A stretch of DNA of 64,000 nucleotides from Sphingomonas sp. GC_Shp_5 (GTDB taxonomy: Bacteria; Pseudomonadota; Alphaproteobacteria; Sphingomonadales; Sphingomonadaceae): positions 96,973 through 160,972 of the forward strand of contig NZ_JALNUP010000008.1 in the NCBI RefSeq assembly GCF_026540855.1, written 5' to 3'. Shown here in pieces: positions 37,276-46,566 of the stretch. The number at the start of each line of letters is the position of its first letter. Positions within the stretch are counted from its first letter, which is position 1. A program made the position numbers and the translations under genes. The notes under the pieces were generated by a model. That model did not search any database. It was not told the origin of the DNA and worked only from the letters and a program-made list of their open reading frames with translations.

Positions 37276-38184
37276 TCAGCTGCCGAAACTGCCCTTGCGA
37301 TAGAGCAAGGTGATCGCGACCCGGCGATTGCGCGGATCCATGGCGTTGCTGGTGATCAGCGGCTCGCGGTCCGCCACCCCTTCGATCCGCTCGAACCGCT
37401 GCTCGGGGATACCGCCCGACGCCAGGCGGCGGCGCGTCGCCTCGGCGCGGCCCGACGATAGCATCCAATTGTTCATCGCCCGCGGATCGCCATAAGGCAC
37501 GCTGTCGGTATGGCCGCGGATCATGATGGTGTTGGGCGTGTTGGCGATCGTGCCGGCGATCATCCCGATCAGCTCGGACGCACGGCCATCCAGCGCGGTG
37601 GTGCCGAGCGCAAACATCGAATAATCGGCATCGTCGACCAGATCGATCCGCAGCCCGTCCTGGGTCGGCACGAAGCGCACGTGGCTCGCGAGCTTCGACA
37701 ATCGCGCCGAACCCGCGATCTGCGCCTCGAGCTTGCGCCTGATCGCCCCGAACGCCTTCATGTCGGCTTCCTGGAACGCCTTGGGATTGCGCAGCGACCC
37801 CTTGTCGCCGGTGCCGCTCTGCTGGCCGCCGGCATTCTGGGTGGGGATGCCCATCGAGGCGATCGGCGCGCTCGCCGCCTTGGGACCAAGCTTGTTGTTG
37901 CTGAGCACGGACTCACCGCCAAGCACGCCGCTGCCGCCAAGGCCGAGCGACTTCTTGTCGAGGATAGTCGGCGCGAAATAATCGGCGATGCCCTTGCGCT
38001 GCTTCTCGTTGGTGGCGCCGAGCAGCCACAGCAGCAGGAAGAAGGCCATCATCGCCGTCACGAAATCGGCATAAGCGACCTTCCAGGCGCCGCCGTGATG
38101 GCCGGCATGGCCGCCCTGGATGATCTTCTTGACGATGACGATCTTGGGCGGCTGGTTGGCCCCATGGGGAGCGGCGCGCGCCAT
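37276..38184 (-). CDS. motB: Flagellar stator protein MotB
   Basis: 302 residues. One membrane helix, AWKVAYADFVTAMMAFFLLLWLLGA, carries the proton-binding Asp40. A long linker with Gly/Ser/Asn-rich sequence precedes the C-terminal OmpA-like peptidoglycan-binding domain (about 180-300): MIRGHTDSVPYGD, NWMLSSGRAEATRRRL and DPRNRRVAITL. With MotA it forms the torque-generating stator anchored to the cell wall. The gene follows motA after 16 bp and ends 60 bp from the convergent MucR-like gene. Confidence 0.96.
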   Translation of the reverse strand: MARAAPHGANQPPKIVIVKKIIQGGHAGHHGGAWKVAYADFVTAMMAFFLLLWLLGATNEKQRKGIADYFAPTILDKKSLGLGGSGVLGGESVLSNNKLGPKAASAPIASMGIPTQNAGGQQSGTGDKGSLRNPKAFQEADMKAFGAIRRKLEAQIAGSARLSKLASHVRFVPTQDGLRIDLVDDADYSMFALGTTALDGRASELIGMIAGTIANTPNTIMIRGHTDSVPYGDPRAMNNWMLSSGRAEATRRRLASGGIPEQRFERIEGVADREPLITSNAMDPRNRRVAITLLYRKGSFGS

Positions 38185-38200
38185 TTAACGAGCCCCCATC

Positions 38201-39064
38201 TTACTTGCCGCGCAGGCCATCGAACACCTCGGCGAAGCCGGGCTGGTTCTTGTGGGCGATGCCGGAGCGCGCGGCCTCGATCACCAGCGGCTGCGGGTGG
38301 CCGTGAAGCGAGGCGATGATGATCTGCTTGACCACGTCATAGATTGCGCCGTCGGCATCGATCACCTGCTTGAGGCGGCCGGCGAGCGGCGAGACGATGC
38401 CGTAAGCGAGCAGCACGCCCATGAAGGTACCGACCAGCGCCGAGCCGATCATGCCGCCGAGAATCGCCGGCGGCTTGTCGATCGAGCCCATCGTCTTGAC
38501 GATGCCGAGCACCGCGGCGACGATGCCGAGCGCGGGCAGCGAATCGGCCAGGCTGTTGAGCGTGGTGTGCGGCCCTTCCACCTCGTGATGGTGGGTCTTG
38601 ATCGAGTGATCCATCACTTCCTCGACGGCATGGACATCGAGCGTGCCGGACGAAACGACCACCAGCCGCAGCGTATCGGCGATCAGGTTGATCAGCGTCG
38701 AATCGGCGAGCAGGCGCGGATATTCGGCGAATACCGCGGACGATTTGGGATCCTCGACATGCGGCTCGAGCGCGATCGGGCCGTCCATCCGCAGCATCTT
38801 CATCAGCTTGCTGACGAGGAAGATGACGTCGAGATAGTCCTGCTTCTTATACTTGGGGCCCTTGAACACCTTGCCCAGGCCCTTGCCCATTGCTTTCAGC
38901 TCGGTGCCCGAATTGCCGATGATCAGCGCCCCGGCAGCGGCGCCGCCGATGATCAGCATCTCGTGCGGGATAGCCTCCATGACGGGGCCGAGCGCGCCGC
39001 CGGTGATGGCGAAACCGCCGAACACCATGGCGAGAAGAACAACCAGACCGATCGCAGGAAACAC
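38201..39064 (-). CDS. motA: Flagellar stator protein MotA
   Basis: 287 residues with four membrane segments: MFPAIGLVVLLAMVFGGFAI at the start, MLIIGGAAAGALIIGNSG, then SLPALGIVAAVLGIVKTMG and ILGGMIGSALVGTFMGVLLAYG. The cytoplasmic loop between segments 2 and 3 holds the charged residues that contact FliG. The conserved prolines of segments 3 and 4 are in place (LPALG and IVSPLAG). It is the full-length partner of MotB here. A sigma-28-like promoter lies about 50 bp upstream. Confidence 0.96.
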   Translation of the reverse strand: MFPAIGLVVLLAMVFGGFAITGGALGPVMEAIPHEMLIIGGAAAGALIIGNSGTELKAMGKGLGKVFKGPKYKKQDYLDVIFLVSKLMKMLRMDGPIALEPHVEDPKSSAVFAEYPRLLADSTLINLIADTLRLVVVSSGTLDVHAVEEVMDHSIKTHHHEVEGPHTTLNSLADSLPALGIVAAVLGIVKTMGSIDKPPAILGGMIGSALVGTFMGVLLAYGIVSPLAGRLKQVIDADGAIYDVVKQIIIASLHGHPQPLVIEAARSGIAHKNQPGFAEVFDGLRGK

Positions 39065-39115
39065 GCAAAAACCCCCGTTAGGCCAGCCAGATGATGGCTT
39101 TGCTCAACCCGGGCT

Positions 39116-39142
39116 TAACCGGATTATCTGGACAAGTGGTTA
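39116..39142 (-). promoter_or_regulatory. Candidate sigma-28 promoter of motAB
   Basis: On the minus strand TAAC, 15 nt and TCCGGTTA occur about 50 bp before the motA ATG. It resembles the clearer flgM and flagellin promoters (TAAA-N15-ACCGTTTA and TAAA-N15-GCCGTTAC) but has a non-consensus -35 base, so it is a weaker call. Confidence 0.45.
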
Positions 39143-39292
39143 CCGGCTCGGGCCGGTTTCGACCGAATGTGACGGCCTGTATCGAACGCAGCGCAACAGC
39201 TGCGTCGACAAGCCGTGCGGCAGGTTCGAGCAACGGCACAAGGCGCCGGCCGAGCTTGCCCGACGGCGCCAGTTGTGGGCGGAAAGGCCGAG

Positions 39293-40195
39293 CTACTTGA
39301 TGTAGTCGAACAGCGACAGGCTGGAGAGCTTGGAGAAGCTCGCCTGGGTCGCCGACAGCGCCGTCATCATCTGCTGGAGCTGCACCACCGCGTCGGTGAC
39401 GTCGACATCCTCGAGGCTCGAGCGCAGGTCCTCGCGATCGGTGTTGGCGGTGGTCAGCAGCGTCTGCTGCAGATCCACCCGCGCGGCGCGCGCGCCGACC
39501 GAGGCCTGGACGTTGGCGACCTGATCGGTCGCCTTGGTGAGATCGTCGAGCGACGAGGAGATGGTGTCGCTCGCACCGGCGCCGCCGTCGGTCAGCGCCG
39601 CGGCAAGCGTGCTGAGCATGGTCAGCGTATCCTTGCCGCCGCCGATGTCGAAGATCCGCGAGGCGCTTTCGGTCGCCTGCACCGTCTGCCCATCAGCAAT
39701 CGGGATTTCGGATACGTTGGTGGTGGCATAGCTGATCGCGCCGGTGGTGGCATCGCGGGTCACGGCGGCGGTGCCATCAGGCGTGCCGAACAGCGGCTGG
39801 CCGCGCACGTTCTTGGTGTTGGCGAGGCTGACGATCGAATCGACGATCGAGCTGAGCTCGGTGCCGATCAGCTTGCGGCTGGCATCGGTCTGGGTGCCGG
39901 TCGCGGCCTGGGTGGTGAGTTCCACCGCGCGCTGCAGCTGGGTGTTGATCTGCCCGAGCACGCTATCCGCCTGCGTCAGCAGCGAATCGGCGGTGGTGAG
40001 ATTGGTGCCGTAGACGGCGGCGTCGGCGTCCTTGCGGTTGAGCTCGGCGATCTGCTGCGCGGCGGCGGGATCGTCGGACGCGTTGATCACCTTCTTGCCG
40101 GTCGCGATCTGGGTCTGCAGCAGCGTCGCCTTCTCCGTCATCGCCGACAGGCGACGCGACGTCGAATCGTAGAACAGGCTGGTGGAGATCTGCAT
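39293..40195 (-). CDS. flgL: Flagellar hook-filament junction protein FlgL
   Basis: 300 residues with the flagellin-like N-terminus (STSLFYDSTSRRLSAMTEKATLLQTQIATGKKV) followed by NASDDPAAAQQIAEL. The C-terminal coiled region is LRSSLEDVDVTDAVVQLQQMMTALSATQASFSKLSSLSLFDYIK. It caps the hook and joins it to the filament (HAP3). It is exported through the flagellar type III apparatus. It starts 5 bp after flgK and is the last gene of the flgB-L unit. Confidence 0.95.
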   Translation of the reverse strand: MQISTSLFYDSTSRRLSAMTEKATLLQTQIATGKKVINASDDPAAAQQIAELNRKDADAAVYGTNLTTADSLLTQADSVLGQINTQLQRAVELTTQAATGTQTDASRKLIGTELSSIVDSIVSLANTKNVRGQPLFGTPDGTAAVTRDATTGAISYATTNVSEIPIADGQTVQATESASRIFDIGGGKDTLTMLSTLAAALTDGGAGASDTISSSLDDLTKATDQVANVQASVGARAARVDLQQTLLTTANTDREDLRSSLEDVDVTDAVVQLQQMMTALSATQASFSKLSSLSLFDYIK

Positions 40196-40200
40196 GGCCG

Positions 40201-41538
40201 TTACCTGATATCGAGGATCGACTGGAAGGTATCGCGGGCGACCTGGATGATCCGGCTCGAGGCCGAATACGCCTGCTGGAAGCGCATCAGATCGACCGCC
40301 TCCGAATCCAGGTTGACGCCGGTCTTGGACGACAGGGTGCTCTCGGCGCCGTCGCGGATCGCGCTCTGCGCATCGGCGATGGTGTTCTTCTGCTTGTAGG
40401 CAGTGGCATTGTCGGTGACGAGCGCGGTCAACGTGGCTTCATAGCCCTTGGTCGTCCGCGACGTCTGCAGCTTGGCGAGGTTGCTCGCATCGCGCGTGCC
40501 GCCGCCGGTGGCCGCGGCGGCGATGTCGCTGCCGTTGGTGAGCAGCACCGACATGTCGGTCGGCGAGGTGCCGGCGGCGAACAGCGCCTTGCCCTGCGTG
40601 CCGGTCTGATCGTCGCCGGCCGCCTGATTGTCGTTGACCGTCCTGACGAAATCGGTGGCAACGTCGTTGAGGTTCTGGCGGATCGTCGCAACCCGCTGGG
40701 CGCCGTCGATCATGCCCGCCGTGGAGCCGCCGTTGGGGCTGAGCACGTTGACCACGCCGTTGACGGCGACGTTGAACCCGACGGTGCCGTCATTGTTGCG
40801 CTGATAGCTGACGGTGCCGGCCTGATTGCCTTTCACGAACGCATCGCCCGCAGCGCCGCCGATACCGACGGTGACCCGGCCGAAAGTGTCGGTCTGGACG
40901 TTGACGTCGACGAGCTGGCTCATCTGGCCGAGGATGACGTCGCGCTGGTCCATCAGCTGCGCCGCAGCGGTGCTGCCGGGCAACGAGCGGCCGAGGCCGT
41001 CGTTGATCTGGGCGAGCGAGGCGCCGAGCGAATTGAGATCGGTCGCCGCCTGGGTGCCGGCGGTATCCATGTCGGCGTTGATCTGGTCGAATGCCTGGCC
41101 GGTCGCAGTGAAGGCGACTGCGGCCGACTGCGCGGCACTGACCACGCCGGTGCGCAGCGCCGACGAATCGGGCTCCGCGGCGAGGCTCTGCGCCGAGGCG
41201 AAGAAGGAGGTGACGCGGGTGGTGAGTTCGTTGCCGGTGAGCGCGCTCTGGATCTTATCGAGCCAGGTCGCACCGCTGGTGGTCCGCGACAGATCGGCAG
41301 TGGTCGCGCGCAGCGCGGTGCTCGCATAGGTATCGGACGAGCGGTTGACCGCCGAGAGGAGGACGCCGTTGCCGGCGCCGAACTGGCTGATCGATCCGGT
41401 GCCCGGCACCTCGGAAAGGCTGACGGTGCGACGGGTATAGCCCGTCGTTCCCACATTGGCGATATTCTCGCCGATGGTGGAGAGCGCCGTCTGATAGGCG
41501 CGGACGCCCGAGGCGCCGATCGAGAGCAAGTCGCTCAT
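40201..41538 (-). CDS. flgK: Flagellar hook-associated protein FlgK
   Basis: 445 residues, shorter than the 547 of E. coli, with the reduction in the central variable part. The N-terminal rod/hook motif is LLSIGASGVRAYQTALSTIGENIANVGTTGYTRR and the C-terminal block SKTGVNLDSEAVDLMRFQQAYSASSRIIQVARDTFQSILDIR, both diagnostic of HAP1. It sits between hook and FlgL. It overlaps the short flgJ gene by 4 bp. Confidence 0.95.
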   Translation of the reverse strand: MSDLLSIGASGVRAYQTALSTIGENIANVGTTGYTRRTVSLSEVPGTGSISQFGAGNGVLLSAVNRSSDTYASTALRATTADLSRTTSGATWLDKIQSALTGNELTTRVTSFFASAQSLAAEPDSSALRTGVVSAAQSAAVAFTATGQAFDQINADMDTAGTQAATDLNSLGASLAQINDGLGRSLPGSTAAAQLMDQRDVILGQMSQLVDVNVQTDTFGRVTVGIGGAAGDAFVKGNQAGTVSYQRNNDGTVGFNVAVNGVVNVLSPNGGSTAGMIDGAQRVATIRQNLNDVATDFVRTVNDNQAAGDDQTGTQGKALFAAGTSPTDMSVLLTNGSDIAAAATGGGTRDASNLAKLQTSRTTKGYEATLTALVTDNATAYKQKNTIADAQSAIRDGAESTLSSKTGVNLDSEAVDLMRFQQAYSASSRIIQVARDTFQSILDIR

Positions 41539-41876
41539 TTGGGCGGATCTGCCGTATTTGTCTTAAGATCAGCTTGAGATTTCGACAGGAAATCGGTCAT
41601 CGCCTTGCCGATGCCGATTGGAGTGTGCTCCGCCATCGACTGGGCGAGGCGGGTATCCTGCATCTCGGAAAAGGTATCCAGCGCCTTCGAATCGAACAGC
41701 GGATCGGCCAGTTTCGCCTGGCGCATGCTCTTGAGCATCATCCCGTTGAACACCGCCTCGAACTGCTGGCCGGCCTTTTTGAGGTTGTCGGCGCTCTTGA
41801 GGCGCGCGGTATCGGTCGAGATACCGGTGGTCGGAACCGCCGGAGTCGCGCTCGCCAGGGCCGGGATGTCGCTCAC
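41535..41876 (-). CDS. flgJ: FlgJ rod-binding domain protein (no muramidase domain)
   Basis: 113 residues, only the rod-cap part of FlgJ: LKKAGQQFEAVFNGMMLKSMRQAKLADPLFDSKALDTFSEMQD and LAQSMAEHTPIGIGKAMTDFL. In enterics FlgJ (313 residues) also carries a glucosaminidase domain that opens the peptidoglycan for the rod. Here that role is presumably taken by the lytic transglycosylase encoded with flhA. It overlaps flgI and flgK by 4 bp on each side, so translation is coupled. Confidence 0.93.
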   Translation of the reverse strand: MSDIPALASATPAVPTTGISTDTARLKSADNLKKAGQQFEAVFNGMMLKSMRQAKLADPLFDSKALDTFSEMQDTRLAQSMAEHTPIGIGKAMTDFLSKSQADLKTNTADPPK

Positions 41877-42964
41877 AGGACGATCAGCTCCGCGCGCAGC
41901 GCGCCTGCTTCCTTGAGGGCTTCGAGGATCGCGACCAGATCGGCCGGCGACGCACCGATCGCGTTCACGGCCTTGACCACGTCGGCCAGCTTGGGGCCGG
42001 GATTGAGCAGGAACATCGGTTTCTTCTCCTCCTCGACAGACACGTTGGAGCGCTGCTCCACCGCGGTCTTGCCCTGGCTGAACGGCGCCGGCTGGCTGAC
42101 CCGCTGGTTTTCATCGATGCGCACGGTCAGCTTGCCGTGCGTCACCGCGGCGGGGCTCACCCTCACCGCACTGTTGATAACGACCGTTCCGGTGCGCGCA
42201 TTTACAATTACTTTTGCCGGCGCCTCCGCGGAGGTGACATCGAGGTTCTCGATCGTGCTCATCAGCGTCGCGCGGACGTCGGCGCCCTGCGGCGCGCGCA
42301 CCGCCACCGATACCGCGTCCACCGCCTGGGCGGTGCCGAAGCCGAGCTTCTGGTTGATCGCGGTGGCGACGTTCTGCGCGGTGGTGAAATCGGCCCGGGC
42401 GAGGTTGAAGGTGAGGTTCGGCGCGGTGTCGAAGCCGGTCGCGACCGCGCGCTCGACGGTGGCGCCTTCGGGAATGCGACCGGTGGAGGGAATGTTGACG
42501 ACGATCTTGGAGCCGTCGGCGCCTTCGGCGCCGAGCCCGCCGACCGCGAGGTTGCCCTGCGCCATCGCGTAGATCTGGTTGTCGGCGCCGAGCAGCGGGC
42601 TCAGCACCAGACTGCCGCCGCGCAGGCTCTTGGCCTTGCCCATCGAGGCGACGGTGATGTCGAGCCGCTGACCCGGCTTGGCGAAGGGCGGCAGCTCGGC
42701 GGTGATCATCACCACCGCGGCGTTCTTCATTCCCGGGTTGGCCGATGCCGGCAGCTGCAGGCCGAAGCGCGAAGCGACGGCTTTGAGCGACTGGACGGTA
42801 TATTCGAGATTGTCGTCGCCGGTGCCGGGCAGGCCAACAACCACGCCATAGCCGGTGAGCTGGTTGGCGCGGATGCCCTGGAAGCCGCCGAGATCCTTGA
42901 TCCGGTCGGCGGACGCGGGGCTCGCGATCACGAGCGCGGCGAGGAACGAGAGGAGAAAGCGCAT
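41873..42964 (-). CDS. flgI: Flagellar P-ring protein FlgI
   Basis: 363 residues with a signal peptide (MRFLLSFLAALVIASPASA), starting DRIKDLGGFQGIRANQLTGYGVVVGLPGTGDD, the highly conserved FlgI start. Later blocks are MITAELPPFAKPGQRLDITVASMGKAKSLRGG and LADVVKAVNAIGASPADLVAILEALKEAGALRAEL at the end. It forms the P ring in the peptidoglycan layer after Sec export. ATG 42964 replaces an upstream in-frame TTG because it gives a clean signal peptide. Confidence 0.96.
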   Translation of the reverse strand: MRFLLSFLAALVIASPASADRIKDLGGFQGIRANQLTGYGVVVGLPGTGDDNLEYTVQSLKAVASRFGLQLPASANPGMKNAAVVMITAELPPFAKPGQRLDITVASMGKAKSLRGGSLVLSPLLGADNQIYAMAQGNLAVGGLGAEGADGSKIVVNIPSTGRIPEGATVERAVATGFDTAPNLTFNLARADFTTAQNVATAINQKLGFGTAQAVDAVSVAVRAPQGADVRATLMSTIENLDVTSAEAPAKVIVNARTGTVVINSAVRVSPAAVTHGKLTVRIDENQRVSQPAPFSQGKTAVEQRSNVSVEEEKKPMFLLNPGPKLADVVKAVNAIGASPADLVAILEALKEAGALRAELIVL

Positions 42965-42975
42965 GGGTGCGGGCC

Positions 42976-43662
42976 TCAAAACGGGCTGACGACGGAGAAG
43001 AAGCGGCCGAGCCAGCCCTGGCGGCTCGCGCGGGCGACATCGCCCTTGCCGGTGTAGGAAATCTGCGCGTCCGCCACCCGGGTGGAGGGGACGCGATTGT
43101 CGGCGCCGACATCGGCGGTGCGGACGATGCCCTTGATGCGGACGAACTCGTCGCCGCGGTTGAGCGTCACCCGCTTCTGGCCCTGCACCAGCATGGTGCC
43201 ATTGGCATAGACTTCGGCGACGGTGACCGAGACCTCGCCCGAGAGCGAATTCGCCTGGTCGGTCGCGCCCTTGCCATCGAAGTTCCGCGCGCCGCTGATC
43301 GAGGCGTCGGTGCCCTTGAACAGGCTGAGCGCGCCGGTGGCGGGCGGGGTGATGCTGCCCGACCCCGACGAATCAAGCTTGGAGCTTGCCGACTTGGACG
43401 CGGCGGTGCGCTCCACCAGCACGATCGTCAGCGGATCGCCTACCTTGCGGGCGCGCCAGCCCTCGTAGAGCGCGGCATAGCCGTCGCTTACCTGGAAGAT
43501 CGAGCCGTTGGCGGGCGCCGCCACCGGCACCGCCGGCGCGCGCACCGCGGTGAAATCCTCGGGCGGCTTCTTCTTGCCGAACACGCCGGCATCGGCCGGG
43601 GCGGCAACAGCGAGCAGGCCCACGAGAGCGGCCGCGGAACGGAACGAGAGGGCAAGGCGCAT
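42976..43662 (-). CDS. flgH: Flagellar L-ring protein FlgH without a lipobox
   Basis: About 228 residues. FlgH blocks are ANGSIFQVSDGYAALYEGWRARKVGDPLTIVLVERTAASKSA, EVSVTVAEVYANGTMLVQGQKRVTLN and NRVPSTRVADAQISYTGKGDVARA, ending GWLGRFFSVVSPF. Enteric FlgH is a lipoprotein; here the signal peptide ends AVAAPADAGVFGKKK and I see no cysteine in the whole protein, so it cannot be lipidated. It forms the outer-membrane L ring. A GTG four codons upstream, overlapping the flgG stop as GTGA, is an alternative start. Confidence 0.93.
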   Translation of the reverse strand: MRLALSFRSAAALVGLLAVAAPADAGVFGKKKPPEDFTAVRAPAVPVAAPANGSIFQVSDGYAALYEGWRARKVGDPLTIVLVERTAASKSASSKLDSSGSGSITPPATGALSLFKGTDASISGARNFDGKGATDQANSLSGEVSVTVAEVYANGTMLVQGQKRVTLNRGDEFVRIKGIVRTADVGADNRVPSTRVADAQISYTGKGDVARASRQGWLGRFFSVVSPF

Positions 43663-43670
43663 GGTGCTGA

Positions 43671-44459
43671 TCACAGGTTCTGGTTCAGGTTCTTGAGCAT
43701 GTCGTCGCTTGCCGAGATCATCTTCGAATTGACCTCATAGGCGCGCTGGCATTCGATCATGTCGACCAGCTCCTCGACGACGTTGACGTTGGACGCCTCG
43801 AGCGAGCCCTGGCGAACCTGGCCGCGGCCATCCTCGCCGGCGATGCCGAGGTTGGCGGCGCCGCTCGACGCGGTCTCGGTGAGGTAATTGTCGCCGGTCG
43901 ACTGCAACCCGGTGGGGTTGGGGAAGCTCGCGACCTGGATCTGGCCCAGCGTGGTGCCCTCGGTCTGCCCCGGGATCTGCGCGGTGACGGTACCGTCGGT
44001 ACCGATCGTCACTGAGGTGGCGTTGGTCGGCACGGTGATGCCGGGCATTACCTGATAGCCCTCGGAGGTGACCATCAGGCCCTCCGGCGAGCGCGAGAAG
44101 TTGCCGGCGCGGGTGTAGCCGAGGTTGCCGCCGGGCAGCTGGACCTGGAAATAGCCGTCGCCGTCGAGCGCGAGATCGAAGCTGTTGCCGGTCTGCTGGA
44201 GCGAACCCTGGGTATCGATCCGCGAGGTGCCCTGGATGCGCACGCCGGTGCCGAGGTTGAGCCCGGTGGCGTATTTCGTCTCCGACGTCGACTGCGCGCC
44301 GGGCGCGGTGATCGTCTGGTACGACAGCGTCTCGAACGCGGCGCGATCCTTCTTGAACCCCGTCGTGTTGACGTTGGCGAGGTTGTTCGAGATGACCCGC
44401 ATGCGCGTATCCTGAGCATCAAGCCCGGTGCGCGCGATGTGCATGGCGGAGGAGGACAT
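43671..44459 (-). CDS. flgG: Flagellar distal rod protein FlgG
   Basis: 262 residues. The N-terminal rod signature is MHIARTGLDAQDTRMRVISNNLANVNTTGFKKDRAAFETL. GDGYFQVQLPGGNLGYTRAGNF lies in the centre, and the C-terminal block is NVVEELVDMIECQRAYEVNSKMISASDDMLKNLNQNL, all typical of FlgG. It builds the distal rod. The gene follows flgF by 12 bp. Confidence 0.96.
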   Translation of the reverse strand: MSSSAMHIARTGLDAQDTRMRVISNNLANVNTTGFKKDRAAFETLSYQTITAPGAQSTSETKYATGLNLGTGVRIQGTSRIDTQGSLQQTGNSFDLALDGDGYFQVQLPGGNLGYTRAGNFSRSPEGLMVTSEGYQVMPGITVPTNATSVTIGTDGTVTAQIPGQTEGTTLGQIQVASFPNPTGLQSTGDNYLTETASSGAANLGIAGEDGRGQVRQGSLEASNVNVVEELVDMIECQRAYEVNSKMISASDDMLKNLNQNL

Positions 44460-44471
44460 CGTGTCTTTTCC

Positions 44472-45224
44472 TTAGCTCGGGAGACGCATCACGGAGGTGC
44501 TGCTCTCGTCCATATCCTTGGCCGATTTCATGAGGTTCGCCTGAACCTCATAGCCGCGCTGGTTTTCGATCATGTCGACCAGCGCTTGCGTCATGTTGAC
44601 GTTGGAGCCTTCCAGCGCCCCCGCCTGGACGGTGGCGTCCATATTCTCCGGCAGGGTGCCGCCGCCGCGCACGCGCAGCAGATTGTCGAGCCCCTTCACC
44701 GTGTCGGTGCCCTTGGCGCTGACCAGCTTGAGCCGGTCGAGCACCTGCGGGTTCTTGGGATCACCGCCCTGGGGGACGATGGTGACGGTGCCGTCGCCGG
44801 CGATCGTCAGGGAATCATGCGGGGGCACGGTGATCGGGCCGCCGCTGCCCTGGACGATATAGCCGTCGCCGGTCTGGAGCACGCCCGAGGGCGCGACCTC
44901 CATGTCCCCGCGGCGGGTGTAGGCCTCGCTGCCGTCCGCCGCCTGCACCGCGAGCCAGTCGTTGTTACCGGTGACGGCGACATCGAGGCTGCGGCCGGTG
45001 GTCTGGATCGTGCCGGGGTTGCGATCGGCGTCGGTGACCTCTTCGCTGGTGGGCATGCGTGCCTCCAGCTGGGTGCCGCCGCCCTTCAGCTCGATCCGGT
45101 CGAACATCACGCGGTCGGCGCGAAAGCCGGTGGTGGACACGTTCGCCATGTTGTTGGCGATCGCTGCCTGCGCCGCCATGTGCGCCCGCAGCCCCGTCGC
45201 CGCCGTATAGACCAACTTGTCCAT
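44472..45224 (-). CDS. flgF: Flagellar proximal rod protein FlgF
   Basis: 250 residues of the FlgF/FlgG family. It starts MDKLVYTAATGLRAHMAAQAAIANNMANVSTTGFRADRVMF. The centre has NDWLAVQAADGSEAYTRRGDMEVAPSGVLQTGDG and the C-terminus NMTQALVDMIENQRGYEVQANLMKSAKDMDESSTSVMRL. The deviation from FlgG and the position between flgE and flgG identify it as FlgF. Confidence 0.95.
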   Translation of the reverse strand: MDKLVYTAATGLRAHMAAQAAIANNMANVSTTGFRADRVMFDRIELKGGGTQLEARMPTSEEVTDADRNPGTIQTTGRSLDVAVTGNNDWLAVQAADGSEAYTRRGDMEVAPSGVLQTGDGYIVQGSGGPITVPPHDSLTIAGDGTVTIVPQGGDPKNPQVLDRLKLVSAKGTDTVKGLDNLLRVRGGGTLPENMDATVQAGALEGSNVNMTQALVDMIENQRGYEVQANLMKSAKDMDESSTSVMRLPS

Positions 45225-45250
45225 CTAAGCCTCCGCGCCGCCGCTGGTGA

Positions 45251-46537
45251 TCAGTTGCGGATGTTGAAGATGGTCTGCGAGACCTGGCTCGCGGTATCCA
45301 GCGCCTTGGCGTTCGCCTGGAAGTTGCGCTGTGCTGCGATCAGGTTGACCAGCTCTTCGGTGATGTCGACGTTCGAGCCCTCGATGGTGCCCGACATCAG
45401 CGAACCGAAGCCGTCCGCGCTCGCCGAGCCGAGCACCGCGGTGCCCGACACGCCCGTGGCGGCCCAATAGCTGTTGCCGATCTGGCGCAGGCCCGAGGGC
45501 GTCGAGAACTTGGCCAGCGCGACCTTGCCGAGCGGCACCACGTCGCCGTTGGAGAAGCTCGCCTGGATCAGGCCGGCATCGGTGACGGTGACGCCGGCGA
45601 GCTGGCCGACGGCAACGCCGTCCTGGCTCTTCGAGTTGACCGAGAAGGCCGACGACAGCTGGGTGGAGTTGGCGAGGTTGAGCGACAGGTTCTGCGCCGC
45701 GGCGCCCGAGGTCGGCACGAACTGCTCGAAGTCGATCGACGAGCCAGCCGGCGAGGCGAGCGCGCCCTTGTTGTCGAAGGTCAGCGTGACCGGGCCGGGC
45801 GTGGTCTGGCCCTTGGGGGTCATCTGCTGGTCGCCGACATAGGTGTAGACGTTCCAGGTACCGGTGGTCGGCGGCGTCGCGGCGGCATCGCCGCCGGCGG
45901 TGCGCACGTAATAGTTGGTCATCGTCATCGGGTTGCCGTTGGCATCGTAGATGCGGGTCGCGACCGAGTTGTTGTAAGTCGTCGTGTCGGTGCGATCAAA
46001 GGTGCTGGCGCCCTTGACGGTCGAGGTCGACGACATCTGCACCGCGGTGGCGACATCGGCGGTCGCCTTGGGCGTGCCGCTGGTCTGCTGGATCTGCAGG
46101 TTGGTGAGGCCGTCCGAACCGGTAGCGGTGACGTTGCCGTCGCTGTCGACCGGATAGACCATCAGATAGCTGCCCTGGGCATCGACGACGTTGTTGTTGG
46201 AATCGACCGAGAAGCTGCCGTTGCGGGTATAGGTGGTCGAGTCCGAGACACCGGTGGTCTTCATGGTGAAGAAGCCCTCGCCGACCAGCGCGAGGTCGAG
46301 CGCGTTGCTGGTGGTGGTGAGGTTACCCTCGGCGAATTGCTGGGTCGTCGACTTCACGACCACGCCCGAGCCGACCATCTTGCGCGGATCGGTCGAGACG
46401 CTCGAGGCGATCACGTCGGCAAAGTCGGTGCGGCTCTTCTTGAAGCCGGTGGTGGAGACGTTGGCCAGATTGTGGCTGATCGTCGACATATCGGTTTGCG
46501 AGGCCTGGAGGCCGGACAGCGAGGTGTAGAAGGACAT
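45251..46537 (-). CDS. flgE: Flagellar hook protein FlgE
   Basis: 428 residues. N-terminal MSFYTSLSGLQASQTDMSTISHNLANVSTTGFKKSRTDFADV and C-terminal EGSNVDITEELVNLIAAQRNFQANAKALDTASQVSQTIFNIRN are the conserved rod/hook ends, with a variable Thr/Ser/Asn-rich middle. It polymerises into the hook. AGGAG precedes the ATG at proper distance. Confidence 0.96.
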   Translation of the reverse strand: MSFYTSLSGLQASQTDMSTISHNLANVSTTGFKKSRTDFADVIASSVSTDPRKMVGSGVVVKSTTQQFAEGNLTTTSNALDLALVGEGFFTMKTTGVSDSTTYTRNGSFSVDSNNNVVDAQGSYLMVYPVDSDGNVTATGSDGLTNLQIQQTSGTPKATADVATAVQMSSTSTVKGASTFDRTDTTTYNNSVATRIYDANGNPMTMTNYYVRTAGGDAAATPPTTGTWNVYTYVGDQQMTPKGQTTPGPVTLTFDNKGALASPAGSSIDFEQFVPTSGAAAQNLSLNLANSTQLSSAFSVNSKSQDGVAVGQLAGVTVTDAGLIQASFSNGDVVPLGKVALAKFSTPSGLRQIGNSYWAATGVSGTAVLGSASADGFGSLMSGTIEGSNVDITEELVNLIAAQRNFQANAKALDTASQVSQTIFNIRN

Positions 46538-46566
46538 CGGGGTAGCTCCTGGGACGAAGGGGTGGG

